Origin: Odontocerum albicorne
Lineage: Eukaryota; Arthropoda; Insecta; Trichoptera; Odontoceridae
Direction of reading: 5' to 3'
Assembly (NCBI GenBank): GCA_949825065.1
Contig: OX463844.1
Coordinates: forward strand, 32,651,414 to 32,715,413
DNA length: 64,000 nucleotides
The notes beneath the pieces are model-generated. The model searched no databases, was not told the DNA's origin, and worked only from the letters and a program-made list of their open reading frames with translations. This document shows, piece after piece, positions 46,086 to 57,494 of this stretch (position 1 is the first letter of the stretch; the number at the start of each line of letters is the position of its first letter). A program made the translations under genes and the position numbers.

Positions 46086-48570
46086 AAGATTTGGAGGTAT
46101 TATGAGGATTAAGAGGATCTTTCGAGACCTAGTTTGTGGATCGCTTTTTTATTTCCACTAAAAGATGAGTTTAATCCTTTTATTTTATATTTAAATCAGG
46201 GTAAATCCAATTATATCAAATAAAATGTAAAGTTCAAGCAAACAATAAATTGACAAAAGATACTCATATTTCCCTCTCAATCCTCAATGAACACACCGAG
46301 GTATAAAATATATCAATATTGGAAAATTCATTTATCAAGGTCATTCCATATGCGAGCGGTGACGCTCATAATATCTTAGTTCGTATACACGGCACCGAAA
46401 ACAATCTTAATTCACGATTCTGTAAATAATTTTCATGTACATTTGACACAAGTTTGCCAAACAATAGAGGGTTAGCTTTTTTTCCTGTTATGAATTTGCA
46501 TATGTATAAATAAATACGTTTGTCTCTTTTTATGCTTAATGAAATAATATGCAAGCATACCCATTAATGAATATAGGATAGAATTATGGGTAAATGTATA
46601 CTCTGTAATAAGTATTCACGTTAATTGGATGAAATTACCGAAGCAAAAATTCTCCTATCTAATGTATATTGTATACAATGAGGCTTTATAGAACAATAAC
46701 CATTATAAGTATTTTGGGTTAGATTTAAAAATGTTTCTGTGATAAAAATCACAGGAATGATTATACTTCCGTGAAACTAGTCTTAAATGTATCTGAATTA
46801 TTCGACACGCCTACAACTTAAATTTTACCAATTTGAATAGTTTATACTTACCTTAAATAATTTGCTATATTTGGAAATTTTAGCCACCATACCTGTTTAT
46901 AAGAAAAGCTACTTGCTACATGTTTTTTGCGCACTAGAAGAACACGTCATTTTTTCTACGTAATATTTTTTAATTTGTGCTGAACTAAAAACATGAACTG
47001 TTTTTTACCTCATTTTTTTCATGTTGCAAAAAACAGTTTAAAATACTCTACTTTGAAATAATCAATAACTGAAACTTAATACACTCTACTTTTGGAAAAA
47101 AATATTGCATGTCAACTCAATACATACTTTCTACTCTAGATTTTCTTGATTTTTTTCGTTTGAAAATTGTAACTATGGAGTCCAGCAAAAATATTTTTTT
47201 CAGGTGTTTGACAGTTAGTTATTTTGAAGAAAAATGCGACAAATGCAAAAATCCGCATGCTTAAGAAATAAATATTGGCTAATATTTTCAAAAATGTATA
47301 TGATAGAATATTAGTTACACATAATTTGAACGTCTATTGTAAGAAATATAAAATAAGCCCTATGGGATTTTAGTAATGAAGAACACTCTTGATGGGTGAA
47401 CGGCAAAAAAACAAGGTACAAGAAAGAAGAAATATAAGCCAATATGTGTTACCAAAATAGTTAGATTTTTGCAATTTTGCTGTCTTAAAAAATATTTATA
47501 AATAAAACTACTTAAAAAAATTAAACAATCTATTTTGGTATACTCTTTACTTACTAACTAAATCAAAATCAAGGAACTCTAAATGGGGTCGGAAGAACTT
47601 TTATTAAAATCGTGGTGATTTCTCGAGGTATGACCTACAAGTTTAATTGACATCAATCATATTTTTTAAAACAACATATTAAGCATTGCCCAAAATGGGA
47701 TTCATACTGACACTTGGTAATGGCTTTTTACAACCAGAATAATTTGTTTACTTCTCTGGTAAAAATATTTTGTTTATTACAATTCGGTAATATGGCCAAC
47801 CCACTAAGATGTACATATTAAAAAAAATCACAACGTTATTGTCAGCTCATATTTAAATAGTTCGAGAGTAACTTAGCTTCTGATGTTACATGTTTCTTGT
47901 AGCCCCACCCTGCAAAATGTTTTTGTTCTATAGTGAAATTGCTATAACAAATCATTTGTAAATCTCTTACATAACACGGAAAGTAAAGAGATGAAGTTGT
48001 TCTCGTCAGGATGAATAGGTTAAATTTTATAGGTTTGTTTTGTTATTGTGTTGGATTCGTCTTATACTAGTTTTTTTTTACTATACAACACTGCTTACAT
48101 GCCAAGGATGAATTCTATTTATGTTTTTTAATGTGTTGTACGAAAAAGGTCATTAAACCGTTTTAATCAAATAAAATAAGACTTAAAATTTAGATATGCG
48201 TAGTCAGTTTTCAATTATATTTTGTTTAATTAATTCTTTGCGACATTTTTCTTCTTACTTTTTCCCTTTCCGCGAATACAATTAGGCAAATGGCTTTCTC
48301 TTGAGTTCTCTCACGTTGAGCGAATGAATATTCATTCTGCTTACACGCCATCCAGCAGTTAGTCTCAATTTATTTTCATTTCACCGCAATATATTATTGT
48401 CTGTTTCAAATAGTTGTTTTCTGAATAATTTACTACTTTATTTAGTGTACCCGGAGAAATAAACGGAATTGTCCAAGAGAAAATAAATATTTAAACCACT
48501 TTGTTGTTGTTTTAAAATTATTAAGTGACAACATAAAATGTATCTGACAGTAAAACAGCAATCAATTGAA
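46086..48570. other. A+T-rich DNA, no gene seen
   Basis: The longest blank stretch in the window. No open frame with recognisable content, no repeat copy and no RNA gene was identified on either strand. Confidence 0.55.
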
Positions 48571-48757
48571 AGACATCCAGCCTGGATTTCTCGCTAGTAC
48601 GCGATTTTTTTTAAAAGAAGGTCATTCTAGTTTTCACTTACGATTAAGACCTCTTTAAAATCTTTTTGTTTGGTTAGAAGAGATTGCCACTTAGCAATAC
48701 ACTCGCTTTGTTGTATTATACTCGTATACGACGAAAGAGTAATACACAATAACAGCA
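48571..48757 (+). mobile_element. SINE1, head diverged
   Basis: The 3' end is clear: 'gtttggttagaagagattgc', 'cacttagcaatacactcgct', 'ttgttgtattatactcgtat'. The head ('ccagcctggatttctcgcta') is hardly recognisable as tRNA. It contains a TACTCGTA motif in its tail. Confidence 0.65.
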
Positions 48758-48795
48758 ATGTTAGCTAATTTGTATAAATACGTATTAACAACGAT

Positions 48796-48849
48796 CACGC
48801 CTGTCGGTACCCATCGGGATAACTAGAGAAGAGAGAGTATCAAACTTTT
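48796..48849 (-). mobile_element. RTE-A extreme 3' end
   Basis: Read on the minus strand: 'gatactctctcttctctagt' and 'atcccgatgggtaccgacag', like the terminal 'tatcctctctacctaccccg' of other copies. About 55 bases only. Confidence 0.45.
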
Positions 48850-48961
48850 CGATTGCAACATACTTGTTTCGTTTATTCTATTGCGACATACTTGTTTCAC
48901 CTTTTCTATTGCGACATACTTGTTTCGCCTTTTCTATTGTTACATACTTGTTTCGCCTTTT
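48850..48961. repeat. Four copies of a 28-bp tandem repeat
   Basis: Unit 'ctattgcgacatacttgttt' plus 'cgcctttt', exactly 28 bases per copy from 48850 to 48961. The last three copies are nearly identical and the first is more diverged. Confidence 0.92.
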
Positions 48962-49194
48962 CTTTATCCAAATCCCTTCAAATAAGGATATATCGAGTTC
49001 TCTAACTTTTTACATTTTCTGATTAAAAAACAAAATTTACTTTGTCGAACAATATTTTTTCCCCATATTTTACCACACCTTCTGCGAATGGGCACGTTTT
49101 ATTAGCCATTTACAAATTTAAAATATTCTTTAACAGATGAGAATTTTTCATTACAACTTTGTTAGCATACACGTATATGAATGTACAAGTAGAA
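48962..49194. other. No gene seen
   Basis: A+T-rich spacer. Confidence 0.4.
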
Positions 49195-49330
49195 TACTTG
49201 ACTTTGAACCTGGGGGTTTCAGGTTCGATTACCAACAAACCCTAAACATGACGCAATCTGATTTTTCACAAAATGTCTTTTAACAAACTTCTAGTTGTTT
49301 AAAATAAAACAGAAAAATTACTTAATATTA
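49195..49330 (+). mobile_element. Degenerate SINE head and body
   Basis: 'ttgactttgaacctgggggt' and 'tcaggttcgattaccaac' resemble the anticodon-to-B-box part of SINE1/SINE2. A body with 'caatctgatttttcac' follows. No tail was recognised. Confidence 0.4.
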
Positions 49331-50094
49331 TTCCACTTACTGGTTTCGCTTAACGAAAATACCAGTAAACGAGGAAAAAATTGTGGAATAATATTTCATA
49401 AATTATTTTTTTTATTTCCTTCAAAAAATTTTCAACCAAAAGCTTAGTTTCTTATTGATTGCAAAAAAATAGACATGCATAAGAAGTGTAATAAAAAAAA
49501 ACAATACAATATGTATATTTATGACATATAATAAGTAGACAGCAGATCATAATGCATTATCTGATGAATAAATTGCCGTTCAGCAATTTTCTCCGACCAT
49601 CTGAGTCAATATACTTTCTGTAAGGAAGAGGATCTGTAGACTTTCCGGCACGTTTTCCGACCTTCATTACGTTTCCTAGTCCCCTAGTCTGCCCGTCACC
49701 CTCACATTCCATGGAAAATATATTACACGCTAGAAATATTTTGCAATCATTATTTCACGGAGCTTGTTAAAGTATATTTATCTGCCGCGTTTATTTTGAG
49801 TACAAATATCACGTTTATCTTCATGTAAAAGAAAAAAAATGATGTGTTTTTCTACACATTATGTTTTAAGGAACTTGGTAATATTTAATAGCATCGTTCG
49901 CCAATCGATTATTCCAACGTATCTTTTCCATGATGACCTCATTACATCAGAATTTATACAATTTCTTACTTATTAACTGTTAAATATTTACTCTTCTCTT
50001 TACTATACTTCTTCTATCATGTAGTATCTCTCTTACAGTTTGATGTTCCGGCTACTCGTATATGATACAACCTTAAGAGTAGTCAGATAAATCT
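49331..50094. other. No gene seen
   Basis: An inverted pair 'aaaataattacttaatatta...ttccactta' / 'ttgtggaataatattt' near 49315-49395 hints at a weak hairpin. Otherwise blank. Confidence 0.35.
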
Positions 50095-50395
50095 CATCCA
50101 GTCTCCCCGGGAGTAAATATACTAGACACTCCCTTACGTTTTTAACTTATTTCTATCCAGGTACATACATTTTGCTTCTGCCACGGCCATACACTTACGT
50201 CATGCATAATCTCCTATTATAAATGCTTTTCATTCTTCTTTCTCCCAGAATTTGATCAATTTGATCGTGCAACGTTTTCCTAGGTCTTTCCGAACATCCC
50301 GTACCTTCTTTACTATTCATGTAAATTATTTTTTCTAAATCTTTCATTATTCGTTCTTTCTACATAGTCGAACCATCCCAATATACTATATAACA
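50095..50395 (-). mobile_element. RTE-B-like LINE, 3'-terminal relic
   Basis: Minus-strand frames give LGWFDYVERTNNERFRKNNL, GCSERPRKTLHDQIDQIL and RRMKSIYNRRLCMT, matching the WFGHVE, GRPRKTWLNQMDQIL and NNRRLCML order of the copy at 34625-35440. The 3' end has 'ctagtatatttactcccggg'. Confidence 0.7.
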
Positions 50396-50534
50396 CTTTT
50401 CGCCGATTTATTGTTACATGGCAATCTCTTCCAACCAGACAGAAATGGGATAAATAAGTCTGATTTGAAATCCAGACTTTATCTATGTAAATTTGAGGAA
50501 GTATTTGAGTAGTAATATTTACTTTAGTAGCTTA

Positions 50535-51000
50535 TAGGTCTCCCCCTCCCATCCCGATACGTCGCCGAATTTAGCCCGAGATGTTATAGGCGAACATATC
50601 CAAAGAAATTATTTCCCACGTCAGCGGCCCTGGCGGCATCGCCAGGTTCCAGCGTCCTCCCAATCGCCTCGCCCCGTCCCACAGTCCCCCGTCTAGATTG
50701 GATAAAATCCGGAATAACGAAAGTCACGTCAATATTAGATAAAATCCAGGAAGTACGACTACGCTGATATGGGCACGTGACCGGTGGGATGAAAGGTCTA
50801 CACTAAAGACATCCACGAATTAGAAACTCTCAAATAGACGCAGAGGGAGACCCAAAAAGAGCCTGTATAAGAAAGTGGATGAGGACATGATGAGACTCGG
50901 TACTATCCCCGAGTGATTAGTGAGATCGAAAGAGATGGAGAAGAAAGGTCCAAGCAACCGATCCCGAATGGATAGGATTAGGCAAGAGATATATTAGAAT
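50535..51000 (+). mobile_element. LINE-F C-terminal relic
   Basis: Two coding remnants. The first (about 50550-50700) is G+C-rich, with SRYVAEFSPRCYRRTYPKKL in one frame. The second (about 50760-50990) gives a Y-x-G-H-V-T-like motif, RRGRPKKSLYKKVDEDMMRL and then an RSKEMEKKG...DRIRQEI-like end. The order GHV, RRGRPK, a Trp/Arg-rich terminus is that of non-LTR retrotransposon C-termini. The clade is not determined. Confidence 0.55.
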
Positions 51001-51044
51001 TAATTAAATAAGAATTAATCTTCAATTAGATGAAAATACTTTCG

Positions 51045-51238
51045 TTGTACACAAAACAACCTGGCATTTTAATTGTTATGAGGCAATATTTTCCAACCAA
51101 TGAGAAGGTGTTTCGCAAACGTTAAGTGTAAGTTGAAGTCCTTTTTTAAAAAAAACTGGGTACCAAATGGAAATTGAATCCGCAATCCTCGGGTTAGATG
51201 ATAGGATCTTACCAATTAGGCCACGAAGAATTTCAACA
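51045..51238 (-). mobile_element. SINE1: tRNA-derived SINE
   Basis: Minus-strand head 'ttcgtggcctaattggtaag' with 'atcctatcatctaaccc' and B box 'gaggattgcggattcaattt'. The 3' end has 'tggttggaaaatattgcctc' and 'ttgttttgtgtacaacgaaa'. Confidence 0.8.
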
Positions 51239-51529
51239 TGAGGTATTAAATAAATAAATAAGAATGATACAGAAAATGTATAGCTACTTATACCATACGT
51301 TAAATTCTATTTTATCACTAAAATAATCCAGATGAAGCATTTATTCCACTTGAAATATGCGGCATTTTAATATGCACAAAAGGCTTTGTTCTTTATTCAT
51401 ATGTCAGCTTATTACACATTATGTTCATTTCAACCACATTTTATGTGGATAACAGTTTAATATGTGGAATATCACATACCACCGTTATTGGCTGATGTAA
51501 TGCGACTTTCCAATCATGCCTATGATCGT
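51239..51529. other. No gene seen
   Basis: A+T-rich spacer. Confidence 0.4.
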
Positions 51530-51720
51530 TTCATCGCATGCGGTGGTGGCATTTAATCATCAATCTCGTGGTACGAGTACATGTAAGGAATGCAGCTGGA
51601 ACCTCATCCGCGGGGTAGCTATTTAATATCTGCATGTACATACAAACAAGCCAATATTGGAATCGCTCGGGCTTAAGTCGATGCGCCCGATGGCGGCCCA
51701 TTGTCAGTTGTAAGTCGATG
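51530..51720. other. G+C-richer patch of unknown nature
   Basis: Contains 'tcatccgcggggtagct' and 'gatgcgcccgatggcggccc', well above the local G+C level. The minus-strand frame 51531-51791 includes MGRHRAHRLKPERFQYWLVC. On the plus strand a 'cagttgtaagt' could act as a splice donor. No family was recognised and no second copy is present. Confidence 0.2.
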
Positions 51721-52123
51721 TTTTTCAGTAGACTTTTATTCACTGTAAAATACCTTTTTATAAATATTTTTGTATCTAACGAATACTTCATTCAAATAGT
51801 TGTTATCTTTACTTAAATTATCTTCACTGCTATGACATTACGGATTATATCGTCATATAAAGTATGGTCATGTATGGACTTTTATATAACTTTGCCTACT
51901 CACAAGAGGAAAGTGAAAAAAATATTCTAGCTGGGATGAATTGAATAAATTATATGGGGTGGCTTTGTTATTGTATTGCGTTCGGCGGTAACTGTTTCTT
52001 ATTATATATAATCTTTTGTATCAAAAAGTTAATTTGACCATTGAATTGAAATATAATTTAACGACAGACGTTGGCAGTAAACTGTTTTTGATTTAAACTT
52101 TTTTTTTTCTTTTTATATCCTAT
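51721..52123. other. No gene seen
   Basis: A+T-rich spacer. Confidence 0.45.
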
Positions 52124-52350
52124 GGTACCATTCAACTTGGAAGAATTAATGCGGACATGTTGAAGAGCGTTGTCAGGAGACAATATTGTCTTCGACCCCA
52201 GTAATCGAGTATTTGGTTTAGATCCACTGGAGTATGCAACAGTTCACTATCACGTATGTTGAAAGTTAGATCAAATGTGGTCAGGCTAAAACACTCGCAT
52301 ACGTCTAGCGCGAGTTTTGTTACCAGACGAACTCTAACTAGACCGGTGCC
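52124..52350 (-). mobile_element. SINE2 without tRNA head
   Basis: Minus strand: 'gtctagttagagttcgtctg', 'gtaacaaaactcgcgctaga', 'tactcgattactggggtcga', 'agacaatattgtctcctgac' and 'aacgctcttcaacatgtcc'. These are the SINE2 body and 3' end in order. The tRNA-like head is missing, as in a 5'-truncated copy. Confidence 0.75.
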
Positions 52351-52989
52351 TTTATTTACTCTAAATGACATGGCGTTTATATGGGCGTTATTATACAAAA
52401 TAAACTCAACGCACAAAACACTTTTTTTTTTATTTATTAGGAACATTGAAAAAACATAGATCATACTGTATGTGCAAAAATATCAACTCCACTGAACAAA
52501 TACATAGTTAATTTACATCATAAAGTTTTTCGTTCCAAATAAGTGCATACATCAAGACGAGATGTTTTCTTAATTGTTTCCGAACAGGTAAAATGTGGGT
52601 TTGATTATTTTTGTATAGTTATATTCATACTGTGAGTAAATAAATGTACATTGCCTTCAATATATATTGACACACAGTTTGTTCGTTTTGAAATATGGAC
52701 AACCTCATTACAAATATACTTTTTCTAAAATATATGATATTGGGATTACATATTTTCAATTCCATTAGTAAGCCACAATAACTGAAGATTTTCCATAAAT
52801 GGAAAGTAGTATGATTTTACAGATTTACTTTTGTGGTCATTTGCAGTCACTTGTGGTGATTCCGTAAATAATATTACTTAACTAATTTTCATCCAAAATT
52901 TAGATAACATAGTTTGTGCTTTACAGGACTATGTTAAACAAAAAAAGTTTTCAAACAAAATTATTTTAGCAAAAACTTGATTGTAATTT
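52351..52989. other. No gene seen
   Basis: A+T-rich spacer. Confidence 0.45.
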
Positions 52990-53480
52990 ATCGTATTAAA
53001 ATTTCATGCCCAAACCATTTTAACGTGCTCTTCTTCATCTTATTCAAGACATCAACCCTTAAGTTCAAATTCATTTCTTTCTAAACACTTCATTTCGTAG
53101 TCTGTCATACATTGTTACCCCATGTATTTTTCTTAGTGTACACAATATATTCGCCTCCTTTCAGTCTATCTCCTCGTCCAGATTTCACTTACATCACAAT
53201 TGGTCCTAAAATACTGTTGTAAACTATCATTTTAACGAATTTTGATGGTGTTCGATTTGAGTATACCATATATGTTTTGTGCTCCGTTGACATTGTTTCC
53301 TATACTGGGCTAACGGCTTCACGCCTTTCGATATATCTCGTAATTCTTTCATCATCTAAGAAAATATTAGCCAAATAGCAGAAATGTTTAACTTGCTCCA
53401 ATCTTTCATTGTTCCCCCACATATCGCATTTACTTCTCATTTCATACTCTTCTCTCACCATTATTATTTCATGATTTTTA
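52990..53480 (-). mobile_element. RTE-A LINE relic, extends furthest 5'
   Basis: Minus-strand frames give EMRSKCDMWGNNERLEQVKH, FCYLANIFLDDERITRYIER, a TMSTEHKTYMVYSNRTPSKF stretch, KMIVYNSIL, then V-x-KEMNLNLRVDVLNKMKK and STLKWFGH. This covers the thumb/connection region through to the start of the C-terminal WFGHVERM. It is truncated at the left before the Gly/Arg-rich end. Confidence 0.7.
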
Positions 53481-54699
53481 TTAAAATAATCTCAAAAGCA
53501 AACGGCATGTGTGAAGGCTGCGTTACAAAAGCTGTTCATTGTCCTGCAACGTCAAATAAGGCATATTCTCCTATTGTTAAATTGAAATGTATTTATAACG
53601 GCATTAGAATTGTTATATTAGTTGAAATGCTTGCCGCCATGGAAATTCCTGGAAATGGCGATTTCTAGGCTATTCCCCAGTCCAAATACGGATTTCCAAT
53701 TATACTATCGCTTATCGCTTGAGCCCATTCGGTAGTATTAAGTGATTTGTGAGCAAATGAAAGGAATGCAAGTCAAAATGCATTCCAGAGGGTGCCTTTC
53801 AATAGAATTTTAATACAAGAGCTGAAGTTCATTTTGAAAATTATTTATAAATCCAAGATTTAAAACATTGAAATGATTTTGCTTATAGTTTTTTAAATGG
53901 TCAACATATAACAACTCTCTCTTTTTTTTGTTTTATTCCATAATATTTTCTTTAGAGGCTTTGGGTTATTTGTTGTCTCGTATCAAAATTGAGTTTCCCA
54001 CGTGATGAAATAATGTCCGTGAAAATGAAAAAAAGAATATATATAAGTGTCATAAGACCAGTTATCTTTTATGAAGCTGAGTGCTGATCAACAAGTTTAA
54101 TTCCAGTAACAGAGATGTCATGTTACTTAAGCTGCTATTGATTTTTGAAATAAGGAAGATAGATAAAATTAGGAGTATGTGATAGATACCTGGAAAATGG
54201 CTCCGATCTTCCTGATGACGGCGTAGGTAAAGTACAGAACTTCAGTATAGAAGGCAACCAGGTCGAAACGTTCGCAGCTCCACTATCCTCAAAATCCTGC
54301 AACGAATTGAATGCTTAGTTACAACTTAAATTTGTTTTTTTAAATACATTTTTTATGCCTTTTGTTTTTTCATTATTGAATACTTCCTTTTCATATTATA
54401 TTTTCTTTTGTTTCAGGTAAGAGAAACCGGAAAAAAACGCGTAATATTTTGATTTTATTTATGATTCCACCCATCTAAGAACTTGGTGCGTGTATTTGTT
54501 TAAACAAGTAAGGCAAAATTTTAATTATTCCGTTTTTTTGTATTCCACATATCTCCGTGCAATGCGCAAAGTACGAGTATATATGTGTATCATCTCAGTA
54601 TTTGGTCAAAATAAGTTATTATTATTTTCTAAATGAACAAAATCTATTTCTTGAATCTTCGAAAATACTAACATATAGTTTCTCTTTGTGGTGCCATGT
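53481..54699. other. No confident gene
   Basis: The frame 53384-53668 runs out of the LINE relic and is not recognisable. At 54010-54230, 'taagaccagttatcttttat' and 'gaagctgagtgctgatcaac' could be a further LINE remnant (VIFYEAEC), too short to assign. Confidence 0.35.
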
Positions 54700-55348
54700 T
54701 TTATGTAAAAGGTAAAATAAGTAAATAAAACACTTATTTTATATTTTTGTTTTCACCACTGGTTTATTTTTGGTTTTACTACTGGTTTCGAAGACCACCG
54801 TCTTCATCGTCAGGCGAAGATAAACTAAATTGCTAAAATATATTTCCTGTACAAGTGTAAATAATATAAGAGGAATGGGGTAGGGGGAGAGAAGTGGGGA
54901 GAGATGTGATTCAATGGTAAATGGGGTGGGGAAAAAAATAAAATGAATCTTTCGGGCAGGCCGGAGTCTGGATATCCAAGGGGGTGGATTTTAAATAGGT
55001 AACATATTGAGCAGAGAGCTATTATTAAAATTGGTTTGGTTGTGGATGATATTTAGACTTCATTTTATACATTTTTTAATCTCGAGAATTTCCAAATTGT
55101 CAAGCTGCAATCCCCTTCGGCTTATGTGTAGAATCCGCAAACCACGATTGATATCGAAAGAATGATTATATTCAATTAGGGGGTTAGCGAACACTGAAAA
55201 ATTATTGTTGTTCAGGCATCTTAAACGTTCCTTAACTCGTTTCGCGAATCTCGAAATTCGAAACCGGTAGTAAACCCAAAAATAAACCAGTGGTGAACAC
55301 AAAAATATAAAATAAGTGTTTTATTAACTTATTTTTCATTTTACATAA
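54700..55348 (-). mobile_element. Penelope-like element relic with ~88-bp inverted terminal repeats
   Basis: The left end (54700-54790) and the right end (about 55258-55348) are inverted copies with few differences ('cacttattttatatttttgt', 'ttcaccactggtttattttt', 'ggtttcga'). Between them, on the minus strand, lies the C-terminal part of a GIY-YIG-type endonuclease region as in Penelope-like retroelements. Next to the left repeat (54784-54813, minus) is a hammerhead-like CUGACGAU / GAAGAC-GGUG-GUCUUC / GAAACC arrangement. Known Penelope-like elements carry terminal repeats in direct or inverted orientation with hammerhead motifs. The reverse transcriptase is missing. Confidence 0.7.
55060..55302 (-). 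pseudogene. Penelope-like GIY-YIG endonuclease, C-terminal fragment
   Basis: The 80-codon frame contains SRFAKRVKERLRCLNNNN, FANPLIEYNHSFDINRGL, RILHISRRGLQLDNLEILEI and KKCIK. The order R-x-K-E-x-L, F-A-x-x-L-x-E-x-x-H, ILHI-x-x-x-G-x-x-L-x-x-LE-x-x-EI-x-K is that of the end of the Penelope GIY-YIG domain. The first ~15 codons come from the inverted terminal repeat, so the annotated Met start is not native. No GIY or YIG motif and no reverse transcriptase are present. Confidence 0.7.
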
Positions 55349-55429
55349 ACAAAATCTAGTTTATATTACGACAAAATAAATGTCCACTGCCCTTGACGAG
55401 TATAAAATAAGTTACAATACACAGTGAAG

Positions 55430-55660
55430 AATTAAGGTACTAGAAGCTAGTGCACCGTAGATGACTATGCCAGCCAATTTGAGATATACATATCATGTTG
55501 TATATATATGGTAAGGAGCTTCAATGCTTGCAGCTTGTATGCGTCAGCTTTCTCCATTGGGTTTTTGATAACCAGCAACAGTTTTACGCCATTTTTCAAG
55601 ATAATTTGGTATAGCGCAGTTTCCCGATCATTCTGATCATCTCAAGAGCGCTTCCTAATT
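55430..55660 (-). mobile_element. LINE-D C-terminal relic with zinc-finger-like end
   Basis: Minus-strand frames read YLEKWRKTVAGYQKPNGE and later ICISQIGWHSHLRC. The second matches the degenerate C-x-x-C...H-x-H end in the copy at 63285-63500 (CPICNRLSLSQII then HSHIRW). A terminal C2H2-like knuckle after a D-R-x-K-W-R motif is found in some non-LTR retrotransposon proteins. Confidence 0.5.
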
Positions 55661-55689
55661 AACTCAACACACAATAAGGGAGGTTTAAG

Positions 55690-56300
55690 GATACCAATGT
55701 TGCTAATAAAAGTGCAATCTGGTTACTTAGCATAAATGCTTTAGAAAAAACATAAACTCAGATGAAAAATGGCTTAAGAGTAAAATCAGCTTTGAATTCT
55801 GAATCTTCAAGAGATCAAATTTGTGGTATATTTTTACTTAGTATGACTGCTTATCGTTAGACTTCGGTCATTTATCTCGATTTGCTGCTGTTAGTTCTCA
55901 GTTGTGCTGAGCATTAATTTTTTTTAACATTTCATTCAGTACACCCTTACATCTCTAGCGGTGCCCTCCGCCAGCTTACTAAAGATGATTATTTTTTAGA
56001 GTCTGTAGTTAGGCACGCGAGTTACTTATCCAGACCAACGCAGGCGAGCATGTGACACCAGAATCTTGATGTTACTATAGTTTGCTCTTCCAAAAACTTC
56101 ATTATTTGTACCATCGAATCGTCATTATTTGCCTTAGGTTCCTCTGCTGATATTTTTTGAGTGCTTCAATTTGTCGTCTGTCGAAAACCCATGATTCGCA
56201 TCATATGTCAGAGATCGCATGATTACAGCTTTATAGACTGCTGTTATAATTTTCATAGTTAAATCGTAATTTTCAAACACTCCTCGACGAAGGTCCCAAA
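55690..56300 (-). mobile_element. LINE-H C-terminal relic
   Basis: Minus-strand frames give ITAVYKAVIMRSLTYDANHG-like sequence, FSTDDKLKHSKNISRGT, a degenerate IRW motif, VTSRFWCHMLACVGLDK (the LRWxGHVxRM position), KLAEGTARDVRVY, LNEMLKKINAQHN and ADRDKWRSLT-like remnants. The order is that of a LINE C-terminus (SLTYASETW, LRQIMGIRW, LRWSGHV, DRDKWR). Many frameshifts. Confidence 0.6.
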
Positions 56301-56639
56301 ACGCTAAATGTCGTCATCTATGTTAAATGTGTCGGTCACAATGATACCCTGGTTATTTAAACACTGCACTGTGGGTTTTCTTTGGATATAATTTTGTTCA
56401 TGGAAATATTTAGTTTAAGGCGAAGGGCTTCAATGACTAACATATATGTTATGTACGCGTTGAGATTTCTTCTCTAAATATGAACCTCTCGAGCTGTTCA
56501 ATATGGGATATTGAGGAATTGTATTTTTTTTATTTATGTCAGCTTCGGTGCCACAATTGAGTATTAGCTGAACGTAATCAAGGAATAATATTTTGCTTAT
56601 AAGATTATCTCGATGTCTCAAAACGAAATTAATATTTGT

Positions 56640-56865
56640 TTTCATAAATGTATCATACAGAAGCAAATATTGTTAGGTCCAGAAAAAATGTGGTCGGACC
56701 AAGTGAATAGAATTTTCAAAATAAGAAATAAAATAAACAGAAGAAACTGTATTAGAAGATGTATGGATATGGAAAAGGCTAAAGAAACATGTCGTGATTG
56801 GAAAGTATTACTAATATGTCATATTTGTCTACCCCAACAGGAAAATGGTGGGATTTAACATACTT
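56640..56865 (+). mobile_element. RTE-A LINE, 3' end, largely open frame
   Basis: An 81-codon frame contains GPEKMWSDQVNRIFKIRNKI and RRNCIRRCMDMEKAKETCRD, the W-x-D-x-V-N-x-I and R-R-C-M-D-x-E-x-A-x-x-x-C-x-D blocks of the RTE-A terminus. This copy shows the intact end best. It is truncated upstream. Confidence 0.7.
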
Positions 56866-57148
56866 TTTGAGCTTTGTTTCCATATATCCAAGTCGACAAC
56901 AGTATTTTACTGTGCTCAATCATTTTTGGAAATTTATCTATTGATTTTTTTGGTTAAACAGTAAAAAGTGCACTTAAGCCCTTAATCCATATAGAAACAC
57001 GCATTTTTTAACTCAACCAGCTAGATCGTTATTATTCGCTTCCACTATCACCATATCGTCAGCTTATAATAAACTATTCATGTCCCAACCTGACATTTTA
57101 ACGCCTTTTTTCCTCTCTTCGTCTCGTTGACGCAGAAATCAATAAACA
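56866..57148. other. No gene seen
   Basis: Part may be the opposite-strand remnant of another LINE ('ccactatcaccatatcgtca'), but no frame could be followed. Confidence 0.35.
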
Positions 57149-57480
57149 GGTTGGCCAAAAATCAACTTGACAACTTTCATTGAAAATATTTTTATAATAA
57201 ATGCAAAAAAAATCTTTATGTATGCTTTAATTTGACATTGTAGTTATTTGTAAATGTGTTTTCGGCTAAATGCCCGTTCCTTGCTGCAGCAAATGCCCTT
57301 TCAAGAACATTTCTCATAACATTAACCTGAAATTCGAGCGAAATTTCAAATATTGCTCGAATATTGTTCTTTAGTAGTTAAATTGTTGTTTGTTCGCATA
57401 GATACATCCTTGTGTTCGCATAGATACATCCTTGTGGTCGAAATTGGTTTCATCGCTCGTTTTGATTTTCTCATAAAAAA
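57149..57480 (-). mobile_element. Mariner/IS630-type transposon, 3' relic
   Basis: Minus-strand frames give EFQVNVMRNVLERAFAAARN and GHLAENTFTNN, similar in layout to NVIENFDKRVDIC...GHLADIV of the element at 8408-8689. The right edge of the reading strand (57149 onward on plus) begins 'aggttggccaaaaatcaact', which looks like a terminal repeat of this superfamily. No matching second end was found. A 22-bp unit is duplicated inside (57391-57434). Confidence 0.5.
57391..57434. repeat. Direct duplication of 22 bp
   Basis: 'tgttcgcatagatacatcct' plus 'tg' occurs twice back to back with no mismatch: recent slippage inside a transposon relic. Confidence 0.95.
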
Positions 57481-57494
57481 TCAGGTCGATGCAA

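Noticed and set aside
48850..48961. Four regular 28-bp repeats as a CRISPR array
   Set aside because: The repeats are directly contiguous with no unique spacers, and the DNA is eukaryotic. It is an ordinary minisatellite.
51531..51791. 86-codon minus frame as a first exon
   Set aside because: No transcript-type signals beyond G+C-richness and no recognised domain. Kept only as an unexplained patch.
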